Source: Isoetes taiwanensis (Eukaryota > Streptophyta > Lycopodiopsida > Isoetales > Isoetaceae). Taken from it: a stretch of 64,000 nt of DNA. The stretch is from contig JAJEKV010000015.1 in the NCBI GenBank assembly GCA_021234155.1, positions 344,852 to 408,851 of the forward strand, written 5' to 3'. The notes below the pieces were generated by a model that worked only from the letters and a program-made list of their open reading frames with translations, was not told the DNA's origin and searched no databases. A program made the position numbers and the translations under genes. Shown in pieces: positions 36,373-46,005 of this stretch (position 1 is its first letter; each line of letters begins with the position of its first letter).

Positions 36373-39035
36373 TGCCAAAATAAATGTACATTTGGTCATG
36401 GGTTCAACCCTTGCCAATGTCATTTATATTTGGAAGTTGGTTACTAGGGGTATACGATGATGAACCCCGACGTGGTAGAACTTAAAAGCCTATACGTGTC
36501 CTCCACTTTGGCTGTCGTAAGGCAGTGGGATAAACTAGCTAGTCTGTACAAGATTAGTCTAGTATGGACCTTAAACAAAGTAATAAAAAAACAATGGGAC
36601 TATGGTAGGTGGCACTAGGATGGTGAGGCTAAAAAGCCATGTCCCTAGAGTTGCCCCTAGGACCTAGATTTCCTAAGGCGAGATTATATCCTGCCTACAA
36701 AGTGTGCATGTATGGCCAAAGTTTTGTCCAACGAATGGGTGGTGAGTTGGTATAGGCCTAGTAATGCCAAAATAAATGTACATTTGGTCATGGGTTCAAA
36801 CCTTATCAATGTCATTTATATTTGGAAGTTGGTTACTAGGGGTATACGATCATGAACCCCGACGTGGTAGAACTTAAAAGCCTATACGCGTCCTCCACTT
36901 TGGCTGTCGTAAGGCGGTGGGATAAACTAGCTAGTCTGTTCAAGATTAGTCTAGTATGCACCTTAAACAAAGTAATAAAAAAACAATGGGACAAGGCACT
37001 AGGACCATGCCCCTAGAGTTGCCCCTAGGACCTAGACTTCCTAAGGCGGGATTATATCCTGCCTACAAAGTGTGCATGTATGGCCAAAGTTTTGCCCAAC
37101 GGATGTGTGATGAGTTGGTATAGACCTAGTAATGCCAAAATAAATGTACATTTGGTCATAGGTTCAAACCTTGCCAATGTCATTTATATTTGGAAGTTGG
37201 TTACTAGGGGTATACGATGATGAACTCCGACGTGGTAGAACTTAAAAGCCTATACGTGTCCTCCACTTTGGCTGTCGTAAGGCGGTGGGATAAACTAGCT
37301 AGTCTGTCCAAGATTAGTCTAGTATGGACCTTAAACAAAGTAATAAAAAAACAATGGGACTATGGTAGGTGGCACTAGGATGGTGAGGCTAAAAAGCCAT
37401 GCCCCTAGAGTTGCCCCTAGGACCTAGACTTCCTAAGGCGGGATTCATGCCTACAAAGTATGCATTGCCCAACGGATGTGTGGTGAGTTAGTATAGGCCT
37501 AGTAATGCCAAAATAAATGTACATTTGGTCATGGGTTCAAACCTTGTCAATGTCATTTATATTTGGAAGTTGGTTACTAGGGGTATACGATGATGATGAA
37601 CGTGGTAGAACTTAAATGCCTATATGTGTCCTCCACTTTGGTGGGGATAAACTAGCTAGTGCATACAAGATTAGTCTAGTATGGACCTTAAACAAAGTAA
37701 TAAAAACAATGGATGGTAGGTGGCATAGGATGGTGAGGCTAAAAACTAGAGTTGCCCCAGGACCTAACTTTTTAAGGCGGGATTAAATCCCCGCCTTTGT
37801 GCATTAAGGCAAAGGTTTTCCCCATGTGTGTTGAGTTGGTACTGTAATGCCAAAATAAATGTACATTTGGTCATGGGTTCAAACCTTGTCATTGTCATTT
37901 ATATTTGGAAGTTGGTTACTAGGAAGACACGATGATAGGCGTGGTAGAACTTTGCCTATCGTGTCCTCCACTTTCGTGGGGATACAAAGATTAGTCTAGT
38001 ATGGATCTTAAACAAAGTAATAAATTGAGATGACATACATAAATCGAGAAATGGTCCAAATTTATTAGGTTTGAAGGTCCATACTAGACCATGACCAAAT
38101 GCATTGGCACTACTAGGCCTATATCCCAACTCACCAAAGTGGAAGACACATAGGCTTTTAAGTTTACCCGTCGGGATCAAATCATTTTGCCTAACAACTG
38201 CAGGATAAACATACATTTGCAAGGTTTGGATGACCAAATGCATTGGCATTAGAAGGCCTATGGGTCCTCACCAAACTCCGTTGGGCATGGCTTTTTTTAG
38301 CCTCACCATCCTAGTGCCAGGACCATAGTCCCATTGTATTTTTATTAGGGGCATTGTTTAAGGTCCTAGTGCCACCTACCATAGTCCCATTGTATTTTTT
38401 TATTACTTTGTTTAAGGTCCATACTAGACTAATCTTGCATGCAGACTAGCTAGTTTATCCCACTGCCTCATGGCAGACCAAAGTGCAGGACACGATAGGC
38501 TTTTAAGTTCTACCACGTCGGGGATCATCATCATTATAATCGATAACCCCAAAAATAAACATACATTGGCAAGGTTTGAACCCATGACCAAATGCATATT
38601 TATTTTGGCATTACTAGGCCTATACCAACTCACCACACATCCGTTGGGCAAAACTTTTGCCTTACATGCATTTGTAGGCAGGATATAATCCCGCCTTAGG
38701 AAGTCTAGGTCCTAGGGGCAACTCTAGGGGCATGGCTTTTTTAGCCACCTACCCTAAGCATATACCTTATTACTTTGTTTAAGGTCGATACTAGACTAAT
38801 CTTGTAGAGACTAGCTAGTTTATCCCACCGCCTTGCGGCAGCCAAAGTGGAGGACACGCATAGGCTTTTAAGTTCTACCATGTCGGGAATCATCATCGTA
38901 TACCCCCAGTAGCCAACTCCCAAAGATAAACATACATTGGCAAGGTTTGAACCCATGACCAAATGCACATTTATTTTGGCATTACTAGGCCTATACCAAC
39001 TCACCACACATCCGTTGGGCAAAACCTTTGCCGCA
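36373..39035. repeat. Satellite array of about 370-bp tRNA-like units, direct then inverted
   Basis: Units begin TGCCAAAATAAATGTACATT at 36,373, 36,765, 37,133, 37,506 and 37,848 (spacings 392, 368, 373 and 342 bp). From about 38,050 to 39,035 the same sequence returns in inverted orientation, about three units long, the first being fragmentary. Each full unit contains GGTGAGTTGGTATAGGCC (A-box-like) and, about 50 bp on, CATGGGTTCAAACCTTG (B-box-like). This is the layout of a tRNA-derived pol III promoter. A run near AAGTAATAAAAAAACAATGG could be an old SINE tail. Small frames in the array are repeats, not genes. The array occupies the gap between the convergent 3' ends of the two transposon genes. 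Confidence 0.88.
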
Positions 39036-39103
39036 AGGTAGTGGGATAAACTGTATATGAGTTATACAAAGTGGATAAACTGTATATAAGATATACAGTG
39101 ATT

Positions 39104-40044
39104 TTAAAGTACGAGGTGACTCATGCACCTACATACTTCCCATATGTTCCTCTCAGTTCCAGCTTTTGTTGTCTCTAATCTTAAAATTTCAAGCATGGAC
39201 ACTCTAACATCAACTAGATCCTGGTCTGAAATGTCCACAACCTGCAGTTAACCACACTTTGTCAATAATAGAGTTTGGTTTGTCTGCTGCATTTGAGTTA
39301 ACTTACTAGATCAGGCAACAATATATTCACTCCTTTCAAGTACCCCCTCACAAATTTGTGCATAAACGAACATACGACAGGGCCACATGAATGACCATCG
39401 GTTTGAAGAGGCGTTCTGGAAATTTTCACAACATCTGAGGTTGTAAAGCTGAAATTATTGTGTCCAAGCAATTCCAAGAACCTGCATCCAAAGTTTGTTG
39501 TCATTGTGTGACAACAGCAAAATGCAATGAGCAAGCACTAACCTCTCAATATGTCTGTTTCTGCCATGCAAGCCCATGCTATCAAAGTGATATATCCCTG
39601 GTTTATATCTCTGTGCGAGACACGCACGGTTTACGATCAAAAAACAGGATGTTTATCACAAGCAAGCACAAACATGTACTGGCACTTATCCAGATTCACA
39701 TGTTTCCTTATTGTTTTGTAACTATTTGTGTCCTTGGACAATTGAGTGAAAAAGAGGGTCAAAGAAATGAAAGGGATGGCTCATTCCTTGGAGCATCAAG
39801 CAGTATTCCATGTATTTGCAAACATATGCATATGATGGCACAATCCTGATGATCACAAATCAGATGAAAGTATCACCTTGAGAAGAGTAGGATCAATTGA
39901 TCACTGAACCACTGCGTATCAGCTTCCAAAATTTTGATGTCGGTGGAGCAAATATCGACAGTTTCAGTTCCACTCAGCACCACTTCCAGATGTGTATGTG
40001 GCTTTTGATAGAGAGGGATTGTCGAAGCTCTATCATCTCTAGTT
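39104..40044 (-). CDS. Ulp1/SENP-type cysteine protease (C48), transposon-borne, incomplete
   Basis: Exons on the minus strand: 39,877-40,044 (TDIKILEADTQWFSDQLI, matching the start of a Ulp1 domain), 39,543-39,610 (YHFDSMGLHGRNRHIE, with the Asp of the DS motif), 39,307-39,481 (PLQTDGHSCGPVVCSF, with the oxyanion Gln and the catalytic Cys at 39,385-39,387) and 39,104-39,241 (VVDISDQDLVDVRVSM to the stop). GT-AG borders fit and the last three exons join in phase. Ulp1 proteases cleave SUMO or related ubiquitin-like modifiers. The exon that should carry the catalytic His (HW motif), between 39,611 and 39,876, was not found, so activity of this copy is doubtful. Its 5' exon is in phase with a cryptic donor in the HAD exon upstream, so HAD and Ulp1 may be one protein. 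Confidence 0.85.
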
Positions 40045-40162
40045 CTAAACACACACGAGAACATTTGCTCACAATCCATTCAAATATTTTAAATTGAAAA
40101 AGTACAACACATATCATAGAAAAAGTTTTACTTATGTTGACTTTTAAAGAGTTTTACAAGAT

Positions 40163-41043
40163 TCATTTATGAAAATACTTGTCGAGTATTTTCATGCAGT
40201 TGCGCGACTCTTCAGAATTCCACATCTTCCACATTTGATTTTCCTTCACATAAGCAGGCACACTTTCTGCAGCCAGAAGTCCTTCCAGCCATGGTTTGAG
40301 TTGCTCCAAAAGGAAATTGGAATCCAACCTGTCTAGAGCAAAACTATCGGGACATATCATGGTGTTCGGCTGGTTGGCAGAACCCTTATATATACTGTCA
40401 TCTATCAACAATGTGCTTTTCACTTGGTATTTGCAGTATTTCTTGTACACTTTGGACAGATCCTTAAGGAAAATTGGCTTATTAATCACTTTTAATTTTG
40501 TGTTGGTGCAATCATCCTGATTCCAAGTAAAAAGAAATCTGCCCTTATATTCCTGCAGCAACTTTCTCACCAACAAGTCAACATTATTCTTAGCCATGCT
40601 GGACCACAATGCAATCTCAAATTTTGAAAAACACCATTCTAAGACCTCCTGTAATCTAGGCCTGGAAACCGCTGCCTTTTGAAGGTTCAATTTTTGGAGG
40701 GTCACTTCTGGCTCGGCCGATGCAGGGATCCTCTCTTTCAAGTCATGAAACTTGCCCAAAACCCCATTAGAATCCAGAACAAGGAGAATTTCAGTTAACC
40801 TCTTGGTTTTTCTTGGTTGAGGTTGTATTGAACCTGATGAGCAGGCTGCATCTTGTTCAGGATCCGGGGTTTCTTTATCAACTTCATCACCTACATCTGC
40901 ATGTGGCTCATGTTTAGCAGCAAAACTTTTGTCTGGTGAAGGATCCCGTGCAGAATGAGTCTCAAGGGAATTAATTTCCCCTCCTAAAATAGATGCACTG
41001 GGAATCTCTTCGTGATGGCTTGCAGTTGCAGTAGGATTTATCT
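40163..41043 (-). CDS. FCP1-homology HAD phosphatase-like domain, transposon-borne
   Basis: A large exon opening after the acceptor GTTACAG at 41,044 with INPTATASHHEE. A Ser/Glu-rich linker is followed by the HAD fold: ILLVLDSNGVLGKF (motif I, Asp at 40,772-40,774), RPRLQEVLEWCFSKFEIALW (FCP1-type insert and motif II, WSS) and KSTLLIDDSIYKGSANQP (motif IV, Asp-Asp at 40,396-40,401). SCP/FCP1-like enzymes remove phosphate from Ser in proteins such as the RNA polymerase II tail. Motif I is D-S-N instead of D-x-D: the general-acid Asp is Asn, so catalysis may be lost or altered. Read through, the exon stops at MKILDKYFHK (40,163). Using the internal donor CAA|GTATTT (exon end 40,179) it joins in phase with the Ulp1 exon at 40,044. 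Confidence 0.85.
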
Positions 41044-41094
41044 CTGTAACATAATTAAAATGAGGAAGACCAAAGAAAAATACAAAAAAATAAA

Positions 41095-41317
41095 TCATGT
41101 ATGTGCTATGTTCCATTTTGACACGACTGCATTCAGTTCACTATCCAAATTTCGTTTTGGATTCTCCACACTATCAGCAGCTGGGATTGACTTTGAAGTA
41201 TCAAATGGGGTGAATTCTAGGTGCACTTGGGAGGTATCTTGCAGTCTCATAACTGATCGAGGCGTGGATAAGTGTTGGATATCCTTGGTCTCAAATTTCT
41301 GCAATTCTGCAAACACT
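41095..41317 (-). CDS. Linker exon between the RING and HAD regions
   Basis: A 73-codon open stretch, EIQ-type and Ser/Pro-rich (for example DTSQVHLEFTPFDTSKSIPA), with an acceptor-like TTAG at its 5' side. It has no domain. Its phase could not be joined cleanly to the exons on either side, so borders are uncertain. It lies between the RING-containing exons and the HAD exon, and I treat it as part of the same gene. Confidence 0.45.
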
Positions 41318-41361
41318 AAGTCAGTAGATCTATGACAACATCAGTAAACATTAGGTACTTA

Positions 41362-41944
41362 CTTGTGTGTATTGGTTCTTGTGGTACCACTCGAACACCA
41401 AAAGCCAAAAGCCATGTCTCAGACATAATGTGGGCACAACTGGGGCTGGAGCAGGTCCTAGAGTGTTTGTAAAACAAATTCAATATCAATAGAGTCTGCA
41501 AACGAGGTTAGAGACGATAATGTTTACCTCAAATGGTGTGATAGACATGGAATGTGATACTAGTGACTGCATTCTGCTATCACAACTGGCAACATTTTAC
41601 CCTCCCATTTCAGACACCATCCACAAAATGGACAACCTTCATTACCCTCTTCTTCTGCCTCAGGAAGCATTGGAAGTGCAGGATCTAAAGGAGTGTCATG
41701 ACCACTACGTTCAGAAAAAAATCTCAAGTCTTTGCATTCGAGGTTGCAGCTTCAGCAGTAAGGCTTCACATGCCTTTAGCACAATTTCAGTGTCTGCTAG
41801 TTCCTTATTCAATTGATTCAGCCCAGGCAACACTGTAGCATTTAGCTCTTCATCCTTTAGTTCACTTACAACCCAAACACCCTCTGCTGCTTTCGGATTT
41901 GCTGTCATGATTGATTGCCATCTATGCAAATCAGCTCTACTTTT
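41362..41944 (-). pseudogene. RING-type zinc finger region of the transposon minus-strand gene
   Basis: The exon 41,528-41,944 starts in phase with the exon at 42,917 (KSRADLHRWQSIMTANPK). It runs through a helical stretch (LNQLNKELADTEIVLKACEA) and, after a one-base shift in a run of seven T, encodes CPFCGWCLKWEGKML followed by AECSH, an in-frame TAG, then YHIPCLSHH. The next exon (about 41,362-41,500) encodes HSRTCSSPSCAHIMSETW. Together they give C-x2-C ... C-x-H ... H-x2-C ... C-x4-C, a RING-like set of ligands; RING domains usually recruit E2 enzymes for ubiquitin or SUMO transfer. The shift and the stop make this copy non-functional unless the sequence is in error. Confidence 0.6.
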
Positions 41945-42079
41945 CTGATGTTTTATGCTCTATCAACTCAATCTTTCTTTTGATATAATTTTTCTATCCT
42001 TGTTTGCTTGCAACCGTTGCTTGCATCTATCAAACCTAGCTGATGTTGCAGCCAACCATTCCTTCACAAGTCTGCCCCT

Positions 42080-42890
42080 AATATAATAAGCCACATACTG
42101 ATGGAAGACCACAATCACACACCACACAACACACAACATAGAACACAGTAGATACCACATAACACGCTGCATGCACTACACAACATAGGTTGTACTATTA
42201 CCACTACTGGCGGCACAATAACCTACACCACACTATACACCACACAACATAGTACACACTATACGACACGCTGCACACACCACACAATGTTCACCACTAT
42301 TGGCGGCACAAAACTTACACCACACCACACACCACACAACATAGTACACACCACACGACACGCTGCACACACCACACGACGTTCACCACTATTGGCGGCA
42401 CAGAACTTACACCACACCACACCACACAGCACAACACGGTGCATACACCACACAACATTCACCACTATTGGCAGCACAATAACCTACACCACACCACACC
42501 ACACCACACACCACACATCACACCACACACATAGTGCATACCACACAACACGGTGCATACACCACATAACATTCACCACTACATGCACAATAACCTACCA
42601 CCACCACACCACACCACACCACAAGACACACCACACAACACGGTGCATACACCACACAACATAGGCTGCACTATCACCACTATTGGCGGCACAATAACCT
42701 ACACCACACCACACTGGTACACCACACCTCACTTGCTACTACTATCACCCCACATATGCCACGCGCCATAAATAGCAACACTATTAGCACTATTGGCAGC
42801 ACAACACCCCACTCCACCATGACGGAGACACACCACACCACAAATGCTAGAATTATTCTCATCACCACACCACAAACAACATGCCAACAA
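42080..42890 (+). repeat. CACACCA-rich minisatellite inside an intron
   Basis: About 0.8 kb of (ACCACAC)-type simple sequence built on a roughly 75-110-bp higher unit. The word CACTATTGGCGGCACA or a close variant recurs about six times (near 42,200, 42,293, 42,390, 42,466, 42,677 and 42,790). It falls wholly within the intron 41,945-42,916 of the minus-strand gene. The His/Thr-rich open frames across it are products of the repeat. Confidence 0.9.
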
Positions 42891-42916
42891 CTCATCACTC
42901 ACTAGATCACATATAC

Positions 42917-44011
42917 CTGATCTATCATTGTGGCATCCATTGCACGAAATGCCCCACAAATGGCATCATAGAGACACAACATGACAATACAGCCAACATG
43001 ATGCAAAATGGTAGTAGACATACCTGTTTCTTGAAGTGGATTTGAGGTTACCTTTTCTGTGTTGATAGAAACAATCTAGGTCAAGCTTGAGATTTTTTTC
43101 TGTTGTAACACAACTAATAATTGAACATACCTGCAATGGCATGTTTTGGTCTCAGAAGATTGCTCTGCTTTTCTGTTTTGATTGTGAGTTCAGATTGAAT
43201 GTGTGGTCTAGAGGAACCTGATTTGGTTTTTTTCCTATCACCTTCATCATCTCTGTCACTTTTACTATTTTCTTCCTGGTCAGGTTGGATTTGCATATGC
43301 TTTCTCTTGGGTCTAGAAGAACTGGCCTTTGCTTTCTCATCGGGAGTTCTATAATAATCCAAGAAGCTCTTCCAATTAATAGCCTCTCCCTTTAGGGTGA
43401 AAGCATGCTAGGGTGTACCATCTAAAGTACCTATTTAGGTAGTACAAAACTACCCAGAAAAGTACCCAGCACTGGGTACTGGGAACTTGCAAAAATGCCG
43501 CAATAAACAATAAGTTTGAGAGTTAATTCATTTATTTTAGTCATTAGTAGTATTGTTATCCTCTAGTACTATAGATTGACATGCTATTGACCTTCAATTC
43601 AAAAATTTTCGATTGATTTTAATGGAAAGAAAAAACAGAAAGTACCAGTTTTAAAAGTACCCAGTGTAGGTACTTTTGAGGGTTCCAAAAGTGGTACACC
43701 GTAGCATGCTTTTACCCTTTATATGCAGATAATAAGCCACTGTCCAGGTTCCAGGAGCCTTTCCACCCCATGTATGTGGCTTCCCTGTAATTTTTTTGTA
43801 AATTTATATGAACTCTTTGTATTGTTCATTGCTCAGATTCTTCAACCTGTACAAGAAAACATATGCCTTAAACATTTGGGGAAAAATACCTGTAGCCAGA
43901 TTTATTTGGAACTCTGTCACCCCAAAGCTTCTTTAGATCTTCATGGGGCACAATCTCTTGTTTGAGGAGAGATTTCATCGTGTAACCAGTGGCATTCAAT
44001 TCTGATTCCAT
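42917..44011 (-). pseudogene. N-terminal exons of the transposon RING-HAD-Ulp1 gene
   Basis: Exon 1 (43,890-44,011) starts MESELNATGYTMKSLL about 230 bp inside the right end of the transposon and ends in a good donor (CAG|GTATTT). Exon 2 (43,131-43,846) joins in phase (RLKNLSNEQYKEF), carries an in-frame TAA at 43,804-43,806, and continues as ITGKPHTWGGKAPGTWTVAY. It is split by a MITE at 43,395-43,717 and resumes with NWKSFLDYYRTPDEK and a Lys/Arg-rich nuclear-signal-like stretch. Exon 3 (42,917-43,056) encodes KVTSNPLQETGMS and ends DATMIDQ before GTATATG. No named domain is recognised in this part. The TAA and the MITE make this copy a pseudogene. Confidence 0.7.
43395..43717. mobile_element. 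323-bp MITE nested in an exon, TIR related to the host transposon
   Basis: Ends GGGTGAAAGCATGCTAGGGT and, inverted, GGGTAAAAGCATGCTACGGT; the inverted ends match at 24 of 26 positions. A 4-bp target duplication, TTTA, flanks it (43,391-43,394 and 43,718-43,721). The first bases match the ends of the surrounding 9.36-kb element (GGGTAAAAGCAYGCT), so the MITE probably belongs to the same superfamily. Removing it together with one TTTA rejoins the exon reading frame around it. It contains GTACCCAGCACTGGGTAC-type palindromes and no gene. Confidence 0.88.
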
Positions 44012-44217
44012 TAGGGTTCAATCGGCAAGAAGCAGCAAAAAAACAGAAGAAGAGGTGATTATTTCCTAATTCGAAATGAGGGACAATGACGTGGCATAAA
44101 ATTCAAAATAATTGACGCTCATTAATTCGCACTCCCGCAATCTCTGCTTCAGTATGCACCACCTGATTTTACCACAAAGAAGGTGCAAAAATATGGCGTC
44201 AAATGCGCGTTTTTGAC

Positions 44218-44239
44218 ACACCACAGCGTGCTTTTACCC
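44218..44239 (-). repeat. Right terminal inverted repeat of the 9.36-kb transposon
   Basis: Exact reverse complement of 34,879-34,900, followed by the target duplication ATGA. Confidence 0.92.
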
Positions 44240-44445
44240 ATGATTAAGGAGTAAAGCACCCAACTTTGATCTTTTGTTATAGTTTTGGCCATTTCTCTAA
44301 CATATAAATGAACTATGGGGAATGCCCAATTTGGAAATTAGTCTCCGCGACGGTTTTGGAAAAGTAAAAATTGCCTCAATCAGAGCTCTGATTCGAAGCT
44401 CTGATTGCAAAGATATATCAAATTGAAGTTCAGCTTCTATTTATA

Positions 44446-44480
44446 CTAGTAACGGTGCCCGGCGTTGCGGGGCATAGCTA
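44446..44480 (-). mobile_element. Probable Helitron 3' terminus
   Basis: On the minus strand the sequence reads GCCCCGCAACGCCGGGC (a GC-rich hairpin, 44,457-44,473), then ACCGTTACTAG followed by T. Helitrons end in a short GC hairpin a few bases before CTRR and insert between A and T; CTAG|T fits. The body would lie at higher coordinates; the 5' TC end was not located. No rep/helicase gene is seen, so this would be a non-autonomous or truncated copy. Confidence 0.45.
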
Positions 44481-45999
44481 CATACATTGGTAGATCTTTG
44501 TGTAGTAAGTAAAATGAATTAGAAATAAACATTACATAGGTTATTAAATTAATGATGACTTTATCGTCCTCTAGCTGCTTCTAAACTATAGAAATGGTGG
44601 CGATTGTTTCCTATTTTTCCAATATTTTTATAGAAACGAATTTAGTAGAATTGGGTGTTTTACCATAAAATTGAGGTTTTTACTATAAAATGTCCATTAA
44701 TTTGACAAATTTACTATAATTGGGATGCAATATTATCAAATTTTGGCGAATTTATGAAGTTCTTTAGCGTATGCATCCTAGTAAACCATCGAATTCAGAT
44801 TTTGTAAAATGGCAAAATATAGCAAAGTTACGAAGTTTCACACCTTAAAGTCATCACTGCTTATTAATGTGTTCAAATTTGAAAAGTGAGAATGTTATCT
44901 AAGTGAGAAGCCATAATATATGGAAGGCAACTATTTAATGGTTGATGTACTACAAATTATGGGCAGATGGCATAACCAGATATAATTCGACATTATGATC
45001 ACATGTAGGTGTATAGGTGCTATAACTATAGAGGGGAGAGGTGGTACAACTAAGTAGGAGCCATCTTGAGGCACATAAGTTTGTTTTGCAAATTGAGTGT
45101 CCACAATGTGGTAAAATGGAGTGCACTAATTGGGGACACATTGTGCATAGCTATGGTGTCATCTGAGTGTCCAGGGAATGATTGTGGTACTCTGATATGC
45201 AACATAAAGGATGGACGTTTGATGTCTGGTGAAATTATAAAATGCGAGTTTGAGTTTGAGGCTTGATGCCTGGTGAAATTATAAAATGCGAGTTTGAGTT
45301 TGAGTTTGTGTTAGAAATGCCATTGTTAATACGTTCTAAAATCAATAAATGTATACCATGCATTGAAAGGGATATCAGGCCAACCAACATAACATTTACT
45401 ACAATGTTTTCATTACACTTCTACAAAACATGATATTTACCACGTCTATGGAGATAATGGAATGTGTTAACCAATAGTAATAGTTGTTGTAATGCTTGTA
45501 GTGGTAATTGGTTCTTATTATGGTTGCACCATCTATTCCAAGCTTGTACTCGTGCAGATGGCTTGGATTTGTTGGTTTGAGCCCCCATTTTGTAACCAAG
45601 CATTGTATATAAGAATAGTTGGATGCTAATGAACTGGCCAAATCAAGAGCTCTTGCATATGGCGTATAGCCAAGTAATTCAGAATCTAGTTCAGTCCCAA
45701 CCTACTATTTACAAGACATTTGATCAACAAAAGGTTGCCCACTCTGTTCGTTCCCAATAGCTCTGCTCATATATATTGATTAAGATTACAACAATTGAAG
45801 GAAGAAACTGTACACAACCTATTATTTCTGGACATGATGTCGATAGTTCCTCAACAGAGTAACAAAAGAGCATAATTATCTCATGACATGTATCCCAAAT
45901 CAACTGCGAAAAAAGTAGACTCATGCCTCCGCGTTGGACTCTCACAGAAGCTCAAGGATGGGATATTCATCATGCAGCAGTATATCTTTCCTCTTTGTT
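44481..45999. other. AT-rich DNA, no gene recognised
   Basis: Possible Helitron body followed by unrecognised sequence. A small tandem duplication (GGTGAAATTATAAAATGCGA twice) lies at about 45,228-45,310. The frames at 45,399-45,641 and 45,724-45,945 show nothing recognisable. Confidence 0.4.
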
Positions 46000-46005
46000 T
46001 CTGAA

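Larger units (their letters stand above)
34879..44239. mobile_element. 9.36-kb DNA transposon with 22-bp TIRs, carrying Ulp1, HAD and RING domains
   Basis: The left end starts GGGTAAAAGCACGCTGTGGT (34,879-34,900 for the full 22 bp). The right end is its exact reverse complement (44,218-44,239). A 4-bp direct repeat, ATGA, flanks both ends (34,875-34,878 and 44,240-44,243). Inside are a plus-strand ORF1 and a convergent minus-strand multi-exon gene with RING, HAD/FCP1 and Ulp1 domains, separated by a satellite array. A 4-bp duplication excludes hAT (8 bp), Mutator-like (about 9 bp), Tc1/mariner (TA) and PIF/Harbinger (3 bp). Sola2, Academ and Chapaev use 3-4 bp. Ulp1-like proteases are known cargo of some plant Mutator-like elements and of Zisupton elements. 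The superfamily cannot be settled from this copy. In-frame stops, a frameshift and a nested MITE show decay. Confidence 0.88.

Noticed and set aside
38424-39022. Minus-strand frames starting MPNGCVVSWYRPSNAK in two places
   Set aside because: They are copies of the satellite unit, open only because the unit lacks stops in that frame.
36373-39035. CRISPR-like array
   Set aside because: Units are about 370 bp with no short repeat/spacer pattern, no cas genes, and a eukaryotic context.
42287-42664. His/Thr-rich 125-codon plus-strand frame
   Set aside because: It is the translation of the CACACCA minisatellite within an intron; every frame of such a repeat stays open.
43395-43717. Solo LTR
   Set aside because: Ends are inverted repeats, not TG...CA, and the duplication is 4 bp, matching the surrounding DNA transposon.
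34879-44239. Assignment to Mutator-like elements because of the Ulp1 cargo
   Set aside because: Target duplication is 4 bp, not about 9 bp, and no MURA-type transposase is visible.
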